From: Pseudomaricurvus alkylphenolicus
GTDB lineage: Bacteria > Pseudomonadota > Gammaproteobacteria > Pseudomonadales > Cellvibrionaceae
DNA: 64,000 nucleotides
Assembly (NCBI RefSeq): GCF_011683955.1
Contig: NZ_JAAQPI010000002.1
Coordinates: 572,157 to 636,156, forward strand
Reading direction: 5' to 3'
Of this stretch, positions 31,937-40,478 are shown piece by piece. Every line of letters starts with the position of its first letter. The first letter of the stretch is position 1. The notes beneath the pieces were generated by a model. The model made no database searches. It was not told the DNA's origin and saw only the letters and a list, made by a program, of their open reading frames with translations. Both the position numbers and the translations under genes were made by a program.

Positions 31937-31950
31937 TTGACTCAGATCAA
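31937..31950 (+). promoter_or_regulatory. FNR/ANR-like site before the cox operon
   Basis: TTGACTCAGATCAA matches the FNR/ANR palindrome TTGAT-N4-ATCAA at nine of ten defined bases. It overlaps the TTGACT -35 element. In that place an oxygen-sensing FNR-type protein would repress, while if a start near 31985 is used the site would sit at about -41.5, the classical activating position. Confidence 0.5.
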
Positions 31951-31981
31951 CCCTTGTGGCTAATCTTGGGGTGTAGTAGTT

Positions 31982-31996
31982 GCGACATTTTGCCGC
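31982..31996 (+). promoter_or_regulatory. RegA/PrrA/RoxR-type redox response site
   Basis: GCGAC-ATTTT-GCCGC fits the GCGNC-Nx-GNCGC recognition pattern of the RegA/PrrA/ActR/RoxR family with N5. These redox-responsive regulators control terminal oxidases. The site lies 32 nt past the FNR/ANR-like palindrome. Confidence 0.5.
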
Positions 31997-32395
31997 ATTT
32001 TGTTGGTTGTACCTCCTGGACGTCGACAAGTGTTGCCGGTATTGCCCGCTGTAAAAAGCAGGTCGCGCTAGATGTATCAGTGTGAAAGGAGCTCTTGATC
32101 CTGGTATTACGCCCAGAATAAAAACTCTGGCGAGCAGAAGGAAAATGTGCCGAGTAAGGTCAGGCCAAACGGTGAATGCCTTTGTCCGTCCTCGTCCGCG
32201 CTTTACCCGAACTCACGAATACACAATTAAGAGCCTTTGATACAGACAAGACAATTCGAATAACGCCCGGGTGCCAGCGGTGGGGGAATTATCCGCGTAC
32301 ACCAACTCTCGTTGTAGAACATAAAAATAATGCGAGCCGCAATCGTCACTCACCGTGTCGGCAGTGGTTCTGAACTACACGGAGAACTAAAGGCG

Positions 32396-33541
32396 ATGTG
32401 TATTAGAGTGAAACGGCTGTTCGCCTGCCTGCTCGTACTCTTAACCGGGCTGAGTCAATCAGCTTTGGCAGACGAGATCGAGCGCTGGGGCGTGAACATG
32501 ACTCAGGGGGTCACCCCGGTAAGCCGAGATATCTACGGGCTCCACATGGATATTTTCTGGTGGTGCGTAGGTATTGGTGTTGTGGTTTTTGGTGTGATGT
32601 TTTACACCATGATCGTGCACCGCAAGTCCCAGGGAGCCAAGGCGTCCAATTTCCATGAAAGTACCACGCTGGAAATTATCTGGACCGTTGTCCCGTTTCT
32701 GATCCTGATTGTCATGGCGATACCCGCCACCAATACCTTGCTGAAAATCTACGACACTGAAGACGCCGATATGGACATTATCATCACCGGCTACCAGTGG
32801 AAGTGGAAGTACGAGTATCTGGGGGAAGATGTCAGCTTCTTCAGCAATCTCAGTACTTCCCGCGATGAGATTGAGAACCGTGTGCCCAAGGGGCCCAATT
32901 ATCTCCTCGAGGTAGACGAACCGCTGATTATTCCGGTAAAGAAAAAGGTTCGCTTCCTGATTACCGCTGCCGATGTCATCCACGCCTGGTGGGTGCCTGA
33001 ACTGGCGGTCAAGAAAGATGCTATTCCTGGCTACGTCAATGAAAGTTGGACTTATGTGGATGAGCCCGGCATCTACCGTGGCCAGTGTGCGGAACTCTGC
33101 GGTAAGGACCACGGCTTTATGCCCATTGTCGTCAAGGCCCTGCCACAACCTGAGTACGATGCCTGGCTGGTTGCCAAGCGCGAGCAGGCGGCTGCGCTGA
33201 AAGCCCTGACGGAAAAAACCTTTACCTTTGATGAACTCTACGCCCAGGGTGAGAAAGTCTATGGCACGGTGTGTGTTGCCTGTCACCAGTCTGGCGGCGA
33301 AGGCGTACCTGGTGTCTTTCCAGCCATCAAAGCCAGTGCCATTGCTACCGGCGGCATGAACGGTCACCTGGATATGGTGGTCAACGGCAGTAGCAAGAAT
33401 CCCGCGATGCAGGCCTATGGTCCACAGCTTTCCGAAGTGGATATTGCCAGTGTCGTTACCTATCAACGAAATGCGTTTGGCAACAACATGGGTGATTCGA
33501 TTCAACCCATTGATGTTCTCAAATTCAAACAGGGTCAATAG
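32396..33541 (+). CDS. coxB: Cytochrome c oxidase subunit II with fused cytochrome c domain
   Basis: Subunit II takes electrons from cytochrome c through its CuA centre. The 381-aa precursor has a signal peptide (MCIRVKRLFACLLVLLTG), two membrane helices (about 55-75 and 95-120) and a cupredoxin domain whose CuA ligands lie in RGQCAELCGKDHGFMP (about 222-237). A C-terminal cytochrome c domain has the heme site CVACH (about 293). The fusion is the caa3-like layout also found in Pseudomonas coxB. Start ATG 32396 is preceded by AAAGG. It heads coxB-coxA-ctaG-coxC. Confidence 0.96.
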   Translation: MCIRVKRLFACLLVLLTGLSQSALADEIERWGVNMTQGVTPVSRDIYGLHMDIFWWCVGIGVVVFGVMFYTMIVHRKSQGAKASNFHESTTLEIIWTVVPFLILIVMAIPATNTLLKIYDTEDADMDIIITGYQWKWKYEYLGEDVSFFSNLSTSRDEIENRVPKGPNYLLEVDEPLIIPVKKKVRFLITAADVIHAWWVPELAVKKDAIPGYVNESWTYVDEPGIYRGQCAELCGKDHGFMPIVVKALPQPEYDAWLVAKREQAAALKALTEKTFTFDELYAQGEKVYGTVCVACHQSGGEGVPGVFPAIKASAIATGGMNGHLDMVVNGSSKNPAMQAYGPQLSEVDIASVVTYQRNAFGNNMGDSIQPIDVLKFKQGQ

Positions 33542-33554
33542 GGAGGGGTAAACA

Positions 33555-35105
33555 ATGGCACACGGTCCTGCTAAAGGAATTACCCGGTGGTTGTATACCA
33601 CCAACCACAAAGACATCGGCACCATGTACCTCTGGTTCAGTTTTGCCATGTTTTTGCTCGGCGGCGTTTTCGCACTGGTGATTCGCGCCGAACTGTTCGA
33701 ACCCGGTTTGCAAATTGTTGAACCGGAATTCTTCAACCAGATGACAACCATGCACGGCCTGGTCATGGTGTTTGGTGCAGTGATGCCGGCGTTTGTCGGC
33801 CTTGCCAACTGGATGGTGCCGATGATGATCGGTGCCCCGGATATGGCATTGCCACGGATGAACAACTGGAGCTTCTGGATTTTGCCTTTCGCGTTCGCGA
33901 TGTTGGCATCCACTCTGTTTATGGAAGGCGGTGCACCTAACTTCGGCTGGACCTTCTACGCACCTTTGTCCACCACCTACGCGCCGCCCAGTGTAACCTT
34001 CTTCATCTTTGCCGTGCATATCATGGGCGCCAGTTCGATTATGGGAGCGATCAATATCATTGCTACCATCCTCAACATGCGTGCTCCCGGCATGACCATG
34101 ATGAAGATGCCTCTGTTTGTATGGACCTGGCTGATTACCGCCTACCTGCTGATTGCCGTTATGCCGGTACTCGCGGGCGTGGTGACCATGATGCTGATGG
34201 ATATCCACTTCGGTACCAGCTTCTTTGATGCGGCCGGTGGTGGTGATCCGGTGTTGTTCCAGCATGTGTTCTGGTTCTTTGGGCACCCCGAAGTGTACAT
34301 CATGATCCTGCCGGCCTTTGGTGTGGTCAGTCAGATCATTCCCACCTTTGCCCGCAAGCCTTTGTTTGGTTACGCGTCCATGGTATACGCTACCAGCTCC
34401 ATCGCCTTCCTCAGCTTTATCGTGTGGGCTCACCACATGTTTACAGTAGGTATGCCGGTCGCGGGTGAATTGTTCTTTATGTATGCCACCATGCTAATTG
34501 CAGTACCGACAGGGGTTAAGGTGTTTAACTGGGTTACCACCATGTTCAAAGGATCTATGACCTTTGAAACGCCCATGTTGTTTTCGATTGCCTTCGTTAT
34601 CCTGTTTACCATCGGTGGCTTCTCCGGTTTGATGCTGGCGATTGCCCCGGCGGACTTCCAGTATCACGACACCTATTTTGTCGTTGCACACTTCCACTAT
34701 GTGCTGGTGCCCGGAGCTATCTTTTCCATTACGGCGGCAGTTTATTACTGGTTGCCCAAGTGGTGTGGCAACATGTACAACGAAGTTATGGGCAAAACCC
34801 ATTTTTGGATGGCGTTTATCGGTCTCAACCTGACCTTCTTCCCCATGCACTTCGTAGGGCTGGCCGGCATGCCGCGACGGATTCCGGATTATGCGCTGCA
34901 GTTTGCCGATTTCAACATGTATGCAAGTGTCGGCGCCTTCCTGTTTGGTGCTGCTCAGATCCTGTTCCTGTTCAATGTGATCGCCACCATTCGGGGTGGT
35001 CGTAAGGCAACTGACGAGGTCTGGGAAAATCCGGAAGGTCTGGAATGGACTGTGCCTTCACCGGCACCTTACCACACCTTTTCCACACCACCGGATGTGA
35101 AATAG
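33555..35105 (+). CDS. coxA: Cytochrome c oxidase subunit I
   Basis: Subunit I reduces O2 at the heme a3-CuB centre and pumps protons. The 516-aa protein has twelve membrane helices. Heme and CuB ligands are visible in TMHGLVMVFG (heme a), WFFGHPEVYI (about 236, cross-linked His-Tyr), WAHHMFTVG (about 291, CuB) and HFHYVL (about 376, hemes a3 and a). The K-channel Tyr is in HPEVY, and the D-channel Asn and Asp region is conserved. GGGAGGGG-like GGGAGGGGT sits just before the ATG. Confidence 0.98.
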   Translation: MAHGPAKGITRWLYTTNHKDIGTMYLWFSFAMFLLGGVFALVIRAELFEPGLQIVEPEFFNQMTTMHGLVMVFGAVMPAFVGLANWMVPMMIGAPDMALPRMNNWSFWILPFAFAMLASTLFMEGGAPNFGWTFYAPLSTTYAPPSVTFFIFAVHIMGASSIMGAINIIATILNMRAPGMTMMKMPLFVWTWLITAYLLIAVMPVLAGVVTMMLMDIHFGTSFFDAAGGGDPVLFQHVFWFFGHPEVYIMILPAFGVVSQIIPTFARKPLFGYASMVYATSSIAFLSFIVWAHHMFTVGMPVAGELFFMYATMLIAVPTGVKVFNWVTTMFKGSMTFETPMLFSIAFVILFTIGGFSGLMLAIAPADFQYHDTYFVVAHFHYVLVPGAIFSITAAVYYWLPKWCGNMYNEVMGKTHFWMAFIGLNLTFFPMHFVGLAGMPRRIPDYALQFADFNMYASVGAFLFGAAQILFLFNVIATIRGGRKATDEVWENPEGLEWTVPSPAPYHTFSTPPDVK

Positions 35106-35129
35106 GTGAGTTGACGGCGGTACTGACGC

Positions 35130-35687
35130 ATGACGCAATCGATCAAACAGTCTAACCGGGTGTTGCTGGCAAAGCTGCTGGCAACCTCTGTCATGATGTT
35201 TCTGTTTGCACTCTACGTTATGCCGCCACTCTACAATCTTTTTTGTGAAGTCACAGGCTTGAACGGCAAGACCGGAGGTCAGTATCAGGCGACAGAGGTA
35301 GTGGTGGACACCAGCCGGGTCGTCAAAGTCCAGTTTCTGGCAACCAATAATGAGAGCATGCCCTGGGGATTTAAACCCGAGGTGCAAAGCATGGAGGTCC
35401 ATCCGGGGCAGGAGGTTGAGGTCAGGTATCTCGCCTTTAACCCGACGGGCGAGACCATGGTTGCTCAGGCGGTTCCCAGTGTTGTGCCCTTCAAGGCCGC
35501 CGAATATTTTCACAAAACCGAATGTTTTTGTTTTAACCAACAGCCGCTGGATGGTGGGGAGAACGCCGAATTACCCCTGAGGTTTATCGTCGATCAGGAT
35601 GTTCCCAAGCAGGTACATACCATCACCTTGTCCTATACGCTGTTTGATATCACGGACAAGATCGAACTGGCTTCAACCAGTCCCTGA
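35130..35687 (+). CDS. ctaG: Cytochrome c oxidase assembly protein CtaG (Cox11)
   Basis: CtaG/Cox11 delivers copper to the CuB site of subunit I. The 185-aa protein has one N-terminal membrane helix (about 14-35) and a periplasmic immunoglobulin-like domain with the copper motif ECFCFNQQPL (about 130-139). It lies between coxA and coxC, the standard place. The ATG follows coxA by 24 nt. Confidence 0.96.
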   Translation: MTQSIKQSNRVLLAKLLATSVMMFLFALYVMPPLYNLFCEVTGLNGKTGGQYQATEVVVDTSRVVKVQFLATNNESMPWGFKPEVQSMEVHPGQEVEVRYLAFNPTGETMVAQAVPSVVPFKAAEYFHKTECFCFNQQPLDGGENAELPLRFIVDQDVPKQVHTITLSYTLFDITDKIELASTSP

Positions 35688-35775
35688 ATGGGGATTAAAA
35701 CCGCAACCACAGCAATCGCAATAACAACTGAAGCAAAGTCGAATTGCACAGACAAAGAGTAGGCGGGGTAGCAAC

Positions 35776-36693
35776 ATGTCTAGTGAAGGAACCTATTACG
35801 TACCAGAGCAAAGTAAGTTGCCCATCTTTGCATCCCTGGGATTATTTTTAACCGTATTTGGAGCCGCCAACTGGCTCAATGGTGATGATACGGGGCCAAC
35901 CATTCTGTTTTGCGGCGGCCTGGTGTTTGCTTTCGTGCTATGGCAATGGTTTTCCGCCGTCATCTCTGAAAATATACGAGGGATGAACAGCGCACAGTTG
36001 AAAAAGTCCTACGTATGGGGGATGGGCTGGTTTATCTTCAGCGAAGTGATGTTCTTCGCAGCGTTTTTTGGAGCGCTGTTTTACGTCCGCGCGTTTGCTC
36101 TTCCGTGGTTAAGTGGAGAGGGGGCAGGGGCTGCGACGAATGAAATCTTGTGGAATGGATTCGAAGCGTCCTGGCCGCTGATGACGACGCCTGACATGGC
36201 AGTTAACGGAGACGCCGCCAAAGTCACCGGTCCCGAACAGAGCATGAGTTATGGCCATGTCGATTCGCTCTGGACCTGGCTGCCCTTCTGGAACACTGTC
36301 ATTTTGATGACCTCTTCGGTTACGGTGCATCTGGCTCACAACGGCTTGAAAGACGATAACCGCAAGGCATTTAACTTCTGGTTGGGTCTGACCGTCGCTT
36401 TGGGCATCATCTTCCTCGTCCTGCAGGTCGAAGAATATATTCAGGCTTATACCAAAATGGGGCTGACGCTCGATACCGGTATCTACGGCACCACGTTCTT
36501 TATGTTAACCGGTTTTCACGGAGCCCACGTCACCTTGGGAACCTTTATGTTGTTGGTCATGTTCCTTCGATCAGTGCGCAAGGGACACTTTAAGCACGAC
36601 GACTGCTTTGGCTTTGAAGCGGCCAGTTGGTATTGGCATTTTGTGGATGTTGTCTGGGTTGGCTTGTTTATCTTTGTGTATATCCTCGGTTAA
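35776..36693 (+). CDS. coxC: Cytochrome c oxidase subunit III
   Basis: Subunit III stabilises the oxidase core and holds lipid in the complex. The 305-aa protein has seven membrane helices and family blocks WGMGWFIFSEVMFFAAFFGA (about 76-95), TGFHGAHVTLG (about 246) and SWYWHFVDVVWVGLFIFVY (about 283-301). Its stop abuts the stop of the convergent DUF2909 gene. Confidence 0.98.
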   Translation: MSSEGTYYVPEQSKLPIFASLGLFLTVFGAANWLNGDDTGPTILFCGGLVFAFVLWQWFSAVISENIRGMNSAQLKKSYVWGMGWFIFSEVMFFAAFFGALFYVRAFALPWLSGEGAGAATNEILWNGFEASWPLMTTPDMAVNGDAAKVTGPEQSMSYGHVDSLWTWLPFWNTVILMTSSVTVHLAHNGLKDDNRKAFNFWLGLTVALGIIFLVLQVEEYIQAYTKMGLTLDTGIYGTTFFMLTGFHGAHVTLGTFMLLVMFLRSVRKGHFKHDDCFGFEAASWYWHFVDVVWVGLFIFVYILG

Positions 36694-36957
36694 TTACTCC
36701 GGGGAAAGTGGCTGATGGGATTGCCCGCTCTGGTTTCTGGGGCCGGCATCCCAAGGGGCGGAACTCCCCAGCTGACCGGTGGCCAAGCCGTAAAAAATGC
36801 AAGCCAGAAGCGTGGCGGCCAGTCCGACACGAATGCCCAGGGCATAAAGGGTACGCTTGGATCGCGAACCCATATCTTTCAGGAGAAAAACCAGTGCGCT
36901 GCTCAGGCTGACGAGTACAGCGATAAATAAGATAACGATGATGATTTTCAGCCACAT
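36694..36957 (-). CDS. DUF2909 twin-transmembrane protein
   Basis: The 87-aa product has two hydrophobic helices (about 3-25 and 43-62) separated by a basic turn (KDMGSRSKRTLYALGIRVG), the DUF2909 pattern. A protein of this family in antisense orientation between coxC and the SURF1 gene is conserved in Pseudomonas-like cox loci, so a role in oxidase assembly is plausible but unproven. Start ATG 36957 is chosen because upstream residues are non-family and run into the SURF1 promoter area. Confidence 0.85.
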   Translation of the reverse strand: MWLKIIIVILFIAVLVSLSSALVFLLKDMGSRSKRTLYALGIRVGLAATLLACIFYGLATGQLGSSAPWDAGPRNQSGQSHQPLSPE

Positions 36958-37021
36958 AAAAAAGGTATCCCGGTCATAAATAGGGTGGTACCTGATTGTA
37001 GCAGGCTCAGAGTTAGGCGAG

Positions 37022-37780
37022 ATGGTTTTGGGTGTATTTAGCCAACTTCGGTTTACTTTCAATTGGAAAATTGTTTTTCTCGGTTTGTTGCTGCTTCCGA
37101 TTCTGCTGCGGCTTGGGTACTGGCAACTGCAACGGGCAGCGGAAAAACAGGAAATTCTTGAGATTTTACAGCAGCGTCGATCCCAACCTGCCATAGAGCT
37201 GAATCAACTCTCTTCCTCCGACGACCTTCAACACAGAACCGTGATCGCCAGCGGACATTTTGATGCAGAGCGCTATTGGCTTATTGATAATCGTGTGTTT
37301 CAAGGTCGCGTTGGATATGAAGTCATCGCACCGTTTTATCTCAGAGAAGGTGGAACGCTGCTGGTAAACAGGGGCTGGATCAAAGCGCCTCAGCTCAGAA
37401 GTGAATTGCCTGAACTTCAATTTCCTTCCTCAAACATCGCTCTGCAGGGCCACCTTTTTCGGAGCAGTTACAACCGCATGATTAACAATGAGACAGCTGA
37501 CTCGGAATGGCCAATTCGACTGCAACAAGTCGAGCTTGAATTAATGGCGGATCAGCTGGGCCAAGCGGTTCTGCCTTGGGAGCTCCGGTTGTTTGCGGAG
37601 GACTCCGCTGCACTGGAAACAGATTGGAAATATGTCAGTACAAGCCCTGCCAAACACCATGGATATGCGGTACAGTGGTTTGCGATGGCCTCGGTTCTGG
37701 TGCTCGCCCTGTTCGCGGCCAATACCAATGTGATCAGTCTGTTAAATAATAACAATAAAGGAGTGAGTCATGGCGGCTGA
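37022..37780 (+). CDS. SURF1 family cytochrome oxidase assembly protein
   Basis: SURF1/Shy1 proteins help insert heme a into subunit I. The 252-aa protein has the typical two-helix hairpin layout, with a membrane helix near each end (about 18-36 and 218-236) and a periplasmic domain between. The family signature includes LGYWQLQRAAEKQEI (about 31-45), YWLIDNRV, and HHGYAVQWFAMA (about 213). It overlaps the next gene by 11 nt. Confidence 0.95.
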   Translation: MVLGVFSQLRFTFNWKIVFLGLLLLPILLRLGYWQLQRAAEKQEILEILQQRRSQPAIELNQLSSSDDLQHRTVIASGHFDAERYWLIDNRVFQGRVGYEVIAPFYLREGGTLLVNRGWIKAPQLRSELPELQFPSSNIALQGHLFRSSYNRMINNETADSEWPIRLQQVELELMADQLGQAVLPWELRLFAEDSAALETDWKYVSTSPAKHHGYAVQWFAMASVLVLALFAANTNVISLLNNNNKGVSHGG

Positions 37781-38399
37781 AATGTCTGCCCACCCCAATA
37801 CCTCTGAAACCGCCAAGCCCTGGGTTAGCTGGCTGCTGTTTGGCATTATCGGTGCTCCCATGGCGCTGGCCTACTTTATTTACGCCACGGGATGGGGAAT
37901 ACCCACGGGAACAGTCAATCGTGGTGACTTGTTGCTGCCAGCCACGTCAATTACGGCTCTGAATATCAACGATTCACAGGGCTCAAGCCTGAATCTCTGG
38001 GAAGGAAAAAAACGCTGGAGAATGCTGATCGTCGGAGACAACTACTGCGCTGATCAATGTAGAGACATGTTATACCTGACTCGTCAGGTACACATTCGCC
38101 TCGGAGAGAAAGCCCGTCGGGTCGAACGCGTCTTTCTAAATGTGGACGGCAACTACAGTCAGGAACTGCTGCAGACCTTGCAGCGTGACCATCCGAAACT
38201 GGTCGCGGCCACGACCAGCTTGGGCGAGTGGCAGGATACCCTGGCCAGCACCAACGGTGCAGAACATCAGGCGGATGGCGCTCGCGTGTATCTCGTAGAC
38301 CAGGAAGGCTTTGCCATGATGAGCTTTGATGACGGCCATGAGGGAGCTGATTTACTGGAAGATATCAAACGTCTGCTCAAGTATTCCTACGAAGACTGA
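37770..38399 (+). CDS. SCO-like membrane-anchored protein of the cox cluster
   Basis: The 209-aa protein has one N-terminal membrane helix (about 21-43) and a periplasmic thioredoxin-like domain. NYCADQC (about 92-98) is a CxxxC pair, as in copper chaperone SCO1, although overall similarity to SCO is low. A gene like this sits between SURF1 and COX15 in Pseudomonas cox loci. A role in thiol or copper handling for CuA is inferred. The start overlaps SURF1, which implies coupling; AAAGGAG precedes it. Confidence 0.85.
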   Translation: MAAEMSAHPNTSETAKPWVSWLLFGIIGAPMALAYFIYATGWGIPTGTVNRGDLLLPATSITALNINDSQGSSLNLWEGKKRWRMLIVGDNYCADQCRDMLYLTRQVHIRLGEKARRVERVFLNVDGNYSQELLQTLQRDHPKLVAATTSLGEWQDTLASTNGAEHQADGARVYLVDQEGFAMMSFDDGHEGADLLEDIKRLLKYSYED

Positions 38400-38406
38400 G
38401 GTAGGT

Positions 38407-39537
38407 ATGGAAAGGTCGCGTAAACTTTCTTCTCAAACCCGGCTAACATTGTTTGCCTGTGCACTGGCTTCCGTCGTGGTGGCGTTGGGAGCTTTTACAA
38501 GATTGGTTGATGCCGGTTTGGGCTGCCCCGATTGGCCCGGCTGTTATGGTCAATTGTTGTGGCCTCAAACCAACAGCGAAATTCAAGCAGCAGAACAGGC
38601 ATTTCCGGATGCGCCCGTCGACACTGACAAAACCTGGCCGGAAATGGTACACCGCTACTTTGCGGGCACACTGGGCCTGGTTATTCTTGCGATGGCAATC
38701 CTGGCCACTCGTGCACGTCGTTCAGGTGCCGAGAGTGAATCGAAAACACCTCTAAAATTACCCTGGTTTTTGGTCATACTCGTTACGATTCAAGCCGCGT
38801 TTGGAATGTGGACGGTGACGTTAAAGCTCTGGCCGCAAGTGGTTACCGCTCACCTACTGGGTGGCTTTGCAACCCTGTCGCTAACCTGGCTGCTTTTCTT
38901 ACGACTTTGGTATCGTGGCCGTGGGGGTGTCCAACAAACCCTTTCCCTCTCTGCGCGACTTTCACGCAGTTGCCTCACTCGCCTGCGCACGCTCGCTGTT
39001 CTGGGGCTGGCTGTTGTCGTTCTACAGGTTGCTTTGGGAGGATGGACCAGCTCTAACTATGCCGCTTTGGCCTGTATCGATTTTCCCACCTGCCATGGCG
39101 AATGGTTGCCCAAAACCGATTTTCGGGAAGGTTTTAACATTGCTCAGCAGTTGGGCCCCAACTATTTGGGCGGTCTGATGGACAACGAAGCACGGACCGC
39201 GATTCATCTTTCCCACCGGATTGGAGCGATTATTGTTACCTTGATCGTCCTGACGCTGGCACTGTTTCTGTGGCGCAGCAGGATAGGGACGCTCCAACGT
39301 TTATCACAGGTACTCACCTTTATGTTGCTTATTCAAGTCAGCTTGGGTGTGACCAATATTATGGCGGCCTTACCACTCGCCGTTGCCGTTGCCCACAACG
39401 TCGGCGGTGCTTTACTGCTATTGGTGCTGGTTACCGTCAATTACCATTTACAGAGAGAGGCGCTGGGATATGATGCCAGCGCACAGTCGGCACAATCCGG
39501 ACAAGGAGAGACAGCATGGATAATGAAAAGATCGTAA
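38407..39537 (+). CDS. Heme A synthase (COX15/CtaA family)
   Basis: COX15 oxidises the C8 methyl of heme O to give heme A. The 376-aa protein has about eight membrane helices in two four-helix halves. Heme-ligand histidines are seen in MVHRYFAGTLG, VTAHLLGGF, HLSHRIGAI and VAHNVGGALL. DAGLGCPDWPGC (about 36) and CIDFPTCHGEW (about 220) are the paired Cys loops of the family. Start ATG 38407 follows GAGGT. It overlaps ctaB by 22 nt. Confidence 0.96.
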   Translation: MERSRKLSSQTRLTLFACALASVVVALGAFTRLVDAGLGCPDWPGCYGQLLWPQTNSEIQAAEQAFPDAPVDTDKTWPEMVHRYFAGTLGLVILAMAILATRARRSGAESESKTPLKLPWFLVILVTIQAAFGMWTVTLKLWPQVVTAHLLGGFATLSLTWLLFLRLWYRGRGGVQQTLSLSARLSRSCLTRLRTLAVLGLAVVVLQVALGGWTSSNYAALACIDFPTCHGEWLPKTDFREGFNIAQQLGPNYLGGLMDNEARTAIHLSHRIGAIIVTLIVLTLALFLWRSRIGTLQRLSQVLTFMLLIQVSLGVTNIMAALPLAVAVAHNVGGALLLLVLVTVNYHLQREALGYDASAQSAQSGQGETAWIMKRS

Positions 39538-40475
39538 CAGGCGCCGCCGCGGACGTCGGGTTTTCGTCTGTCTTCTCCGACTCGGAAGCGGGCTGGCGGG
39601 ATTACCTGGAACTCTGCAAACCTAACGTCGTGGCACTGATGATTCTCACATCGGCGATTGGTATGCTGCTGGCCGTACCAGGTATGGTTCCTCTGGATAT
39701 CTTTATTCTCGGTAATCTGGGTATTGCATTGTGCGCGGGTTCTGCAGCAACAGTTAATCACTTGGTGGACCGACAGATCGACCAAAAGATGATGCGGACC
39801 TTCAATCGCCCTGTCGCCACGGGCAGAGTGGCGCCGCTGCCTGCGTCTTTATTTGCACTGGCCACCGGACTGCTGGGTATGAGCATATTGCTCATATTTG
39901 TCAACGCATTGACGGCTTGGCTGACATTGGCATCCCTGCTCGGCTATGCGGTGGTCTACACCCTGTTCCTCAAGCGGGCGACTCCCCAGAATATTGTCAT
40001 TGGTGGCATCGCCGGTGCTGCGCCTCCGTTGCTGGGCTGGACAGCGGTGACGGGTGAAGTGGGCGGTCATGGGTTGTTGCTGGTACTGATTATATTCGCC
40101 TGGACACCCCCTCATTTTTGGGCGTTGGCGGTTTATCGCAAAGACGAATATGCCAACGCCGACATTCCTATGCTGCCGGTTACTCATGGCGAGCGTTACA
40201 CCAAAATACATATTCTGCTTTACACACTAATCCTTTTCGCAGTCACGCTGCTGCCTTACGCGACGGGAATGTTTAACTGGCTCTACCTGCTTGGTGCGGT
40301 TGTGCTGGGCGGCGGCTTCCTGTACTGGGCCGTTCGCCTGTTAATGAGCGACGATTCCAAACTGGGTATGGACACCTTCAAGTACTCCATTATTTATCTG
40401 ATGGCATTGTTTGTGATCATGTTGGCTGATCACTATCTGCTGCCGGCAAACCCACTCATGGCCACCCTTAATTGA
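39516..40475 (+). CDS. ctaB: Protoheme IX farnesyltransferase (heme O synthase)
   Basis: CtaB/CyoE attaches farnesyl to heme B to make heme O, the substrate of the preceding COX15. The 319-aa UbiA-family membrane protein has the first Asp-rich motif NHLVDRQIDQKM (about 83-94) and the second region around KRATPQNIVIGG (about 152). HKGDE-like YRKDEYANADIPML is the conserved cytosolic loop. AAGGAG precedes the ATG. Confidence 0.97.
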   Translation: MDNEKIVTGAAADVGFSSVFSDSEAGWRDYLELCKPNVVALMILTSAIGMLLAVPGMVPLDIFILGNLGIALCAGSAATVNHLVDRQIDQKMMRTFNRPVATGRVAPLPASLFALATGLLGMSILLIFVNALTAWLTLASLLGYAVVYTLFLKRATPQNIVIGGIAGAAPPLLGWTAVTGEVGGHGLLLVLIIFAWTPPHFWALAVYRKDEYANADIPMLPVTHGERYTKIHILLYTLILFAVTLLPYATGMFNWLYLLGAVVLGGGFLYWAVRLLMSDDSKLGMDTFKYSIIYLMALFVIMLADHYLLPANPLMATLN

Positions 40476-40478
40476 ATC

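Larger units (their letters stand above)
31849..32395. promoter_or_regulatory. 547-nt control region and leader of the cytochrome oxidase operon
   Basis: This stretch between the MATE gene and coxB holds no convincing gene; a 65-codon frame at 32176-32373 has no ribosome site and no coding signature. It carries a promoter-like pair, TTGACT (31937-31942) and TAATCT (31961-31966) at 18-nt spacing. An FNR/ANR-like palindrome and a RegA/RoxR-like site (separate entries) are also here. If the pair is the cox promoter the untranslated leader would be about 420 nt, which is unusually long. Confidence 0.6.

Noticed and set aside
32176-32373. 65-codon frame in the coxB leader
   Set aside because: No ribosome site, odd composition and no continuity with coxB; more likely untranslated leader.
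32459-33913. 484-codon minus-strand open frame
   Set aside because: It is antisense to coxB and coxA, spans two certain genes, and has no family features.
33525-34436. 303-codon His-rich minus-strand open frame
   Set aside because: It is antisense to coxA; the His richness reflects the Met and Val codons of a membrane protein read backwards.
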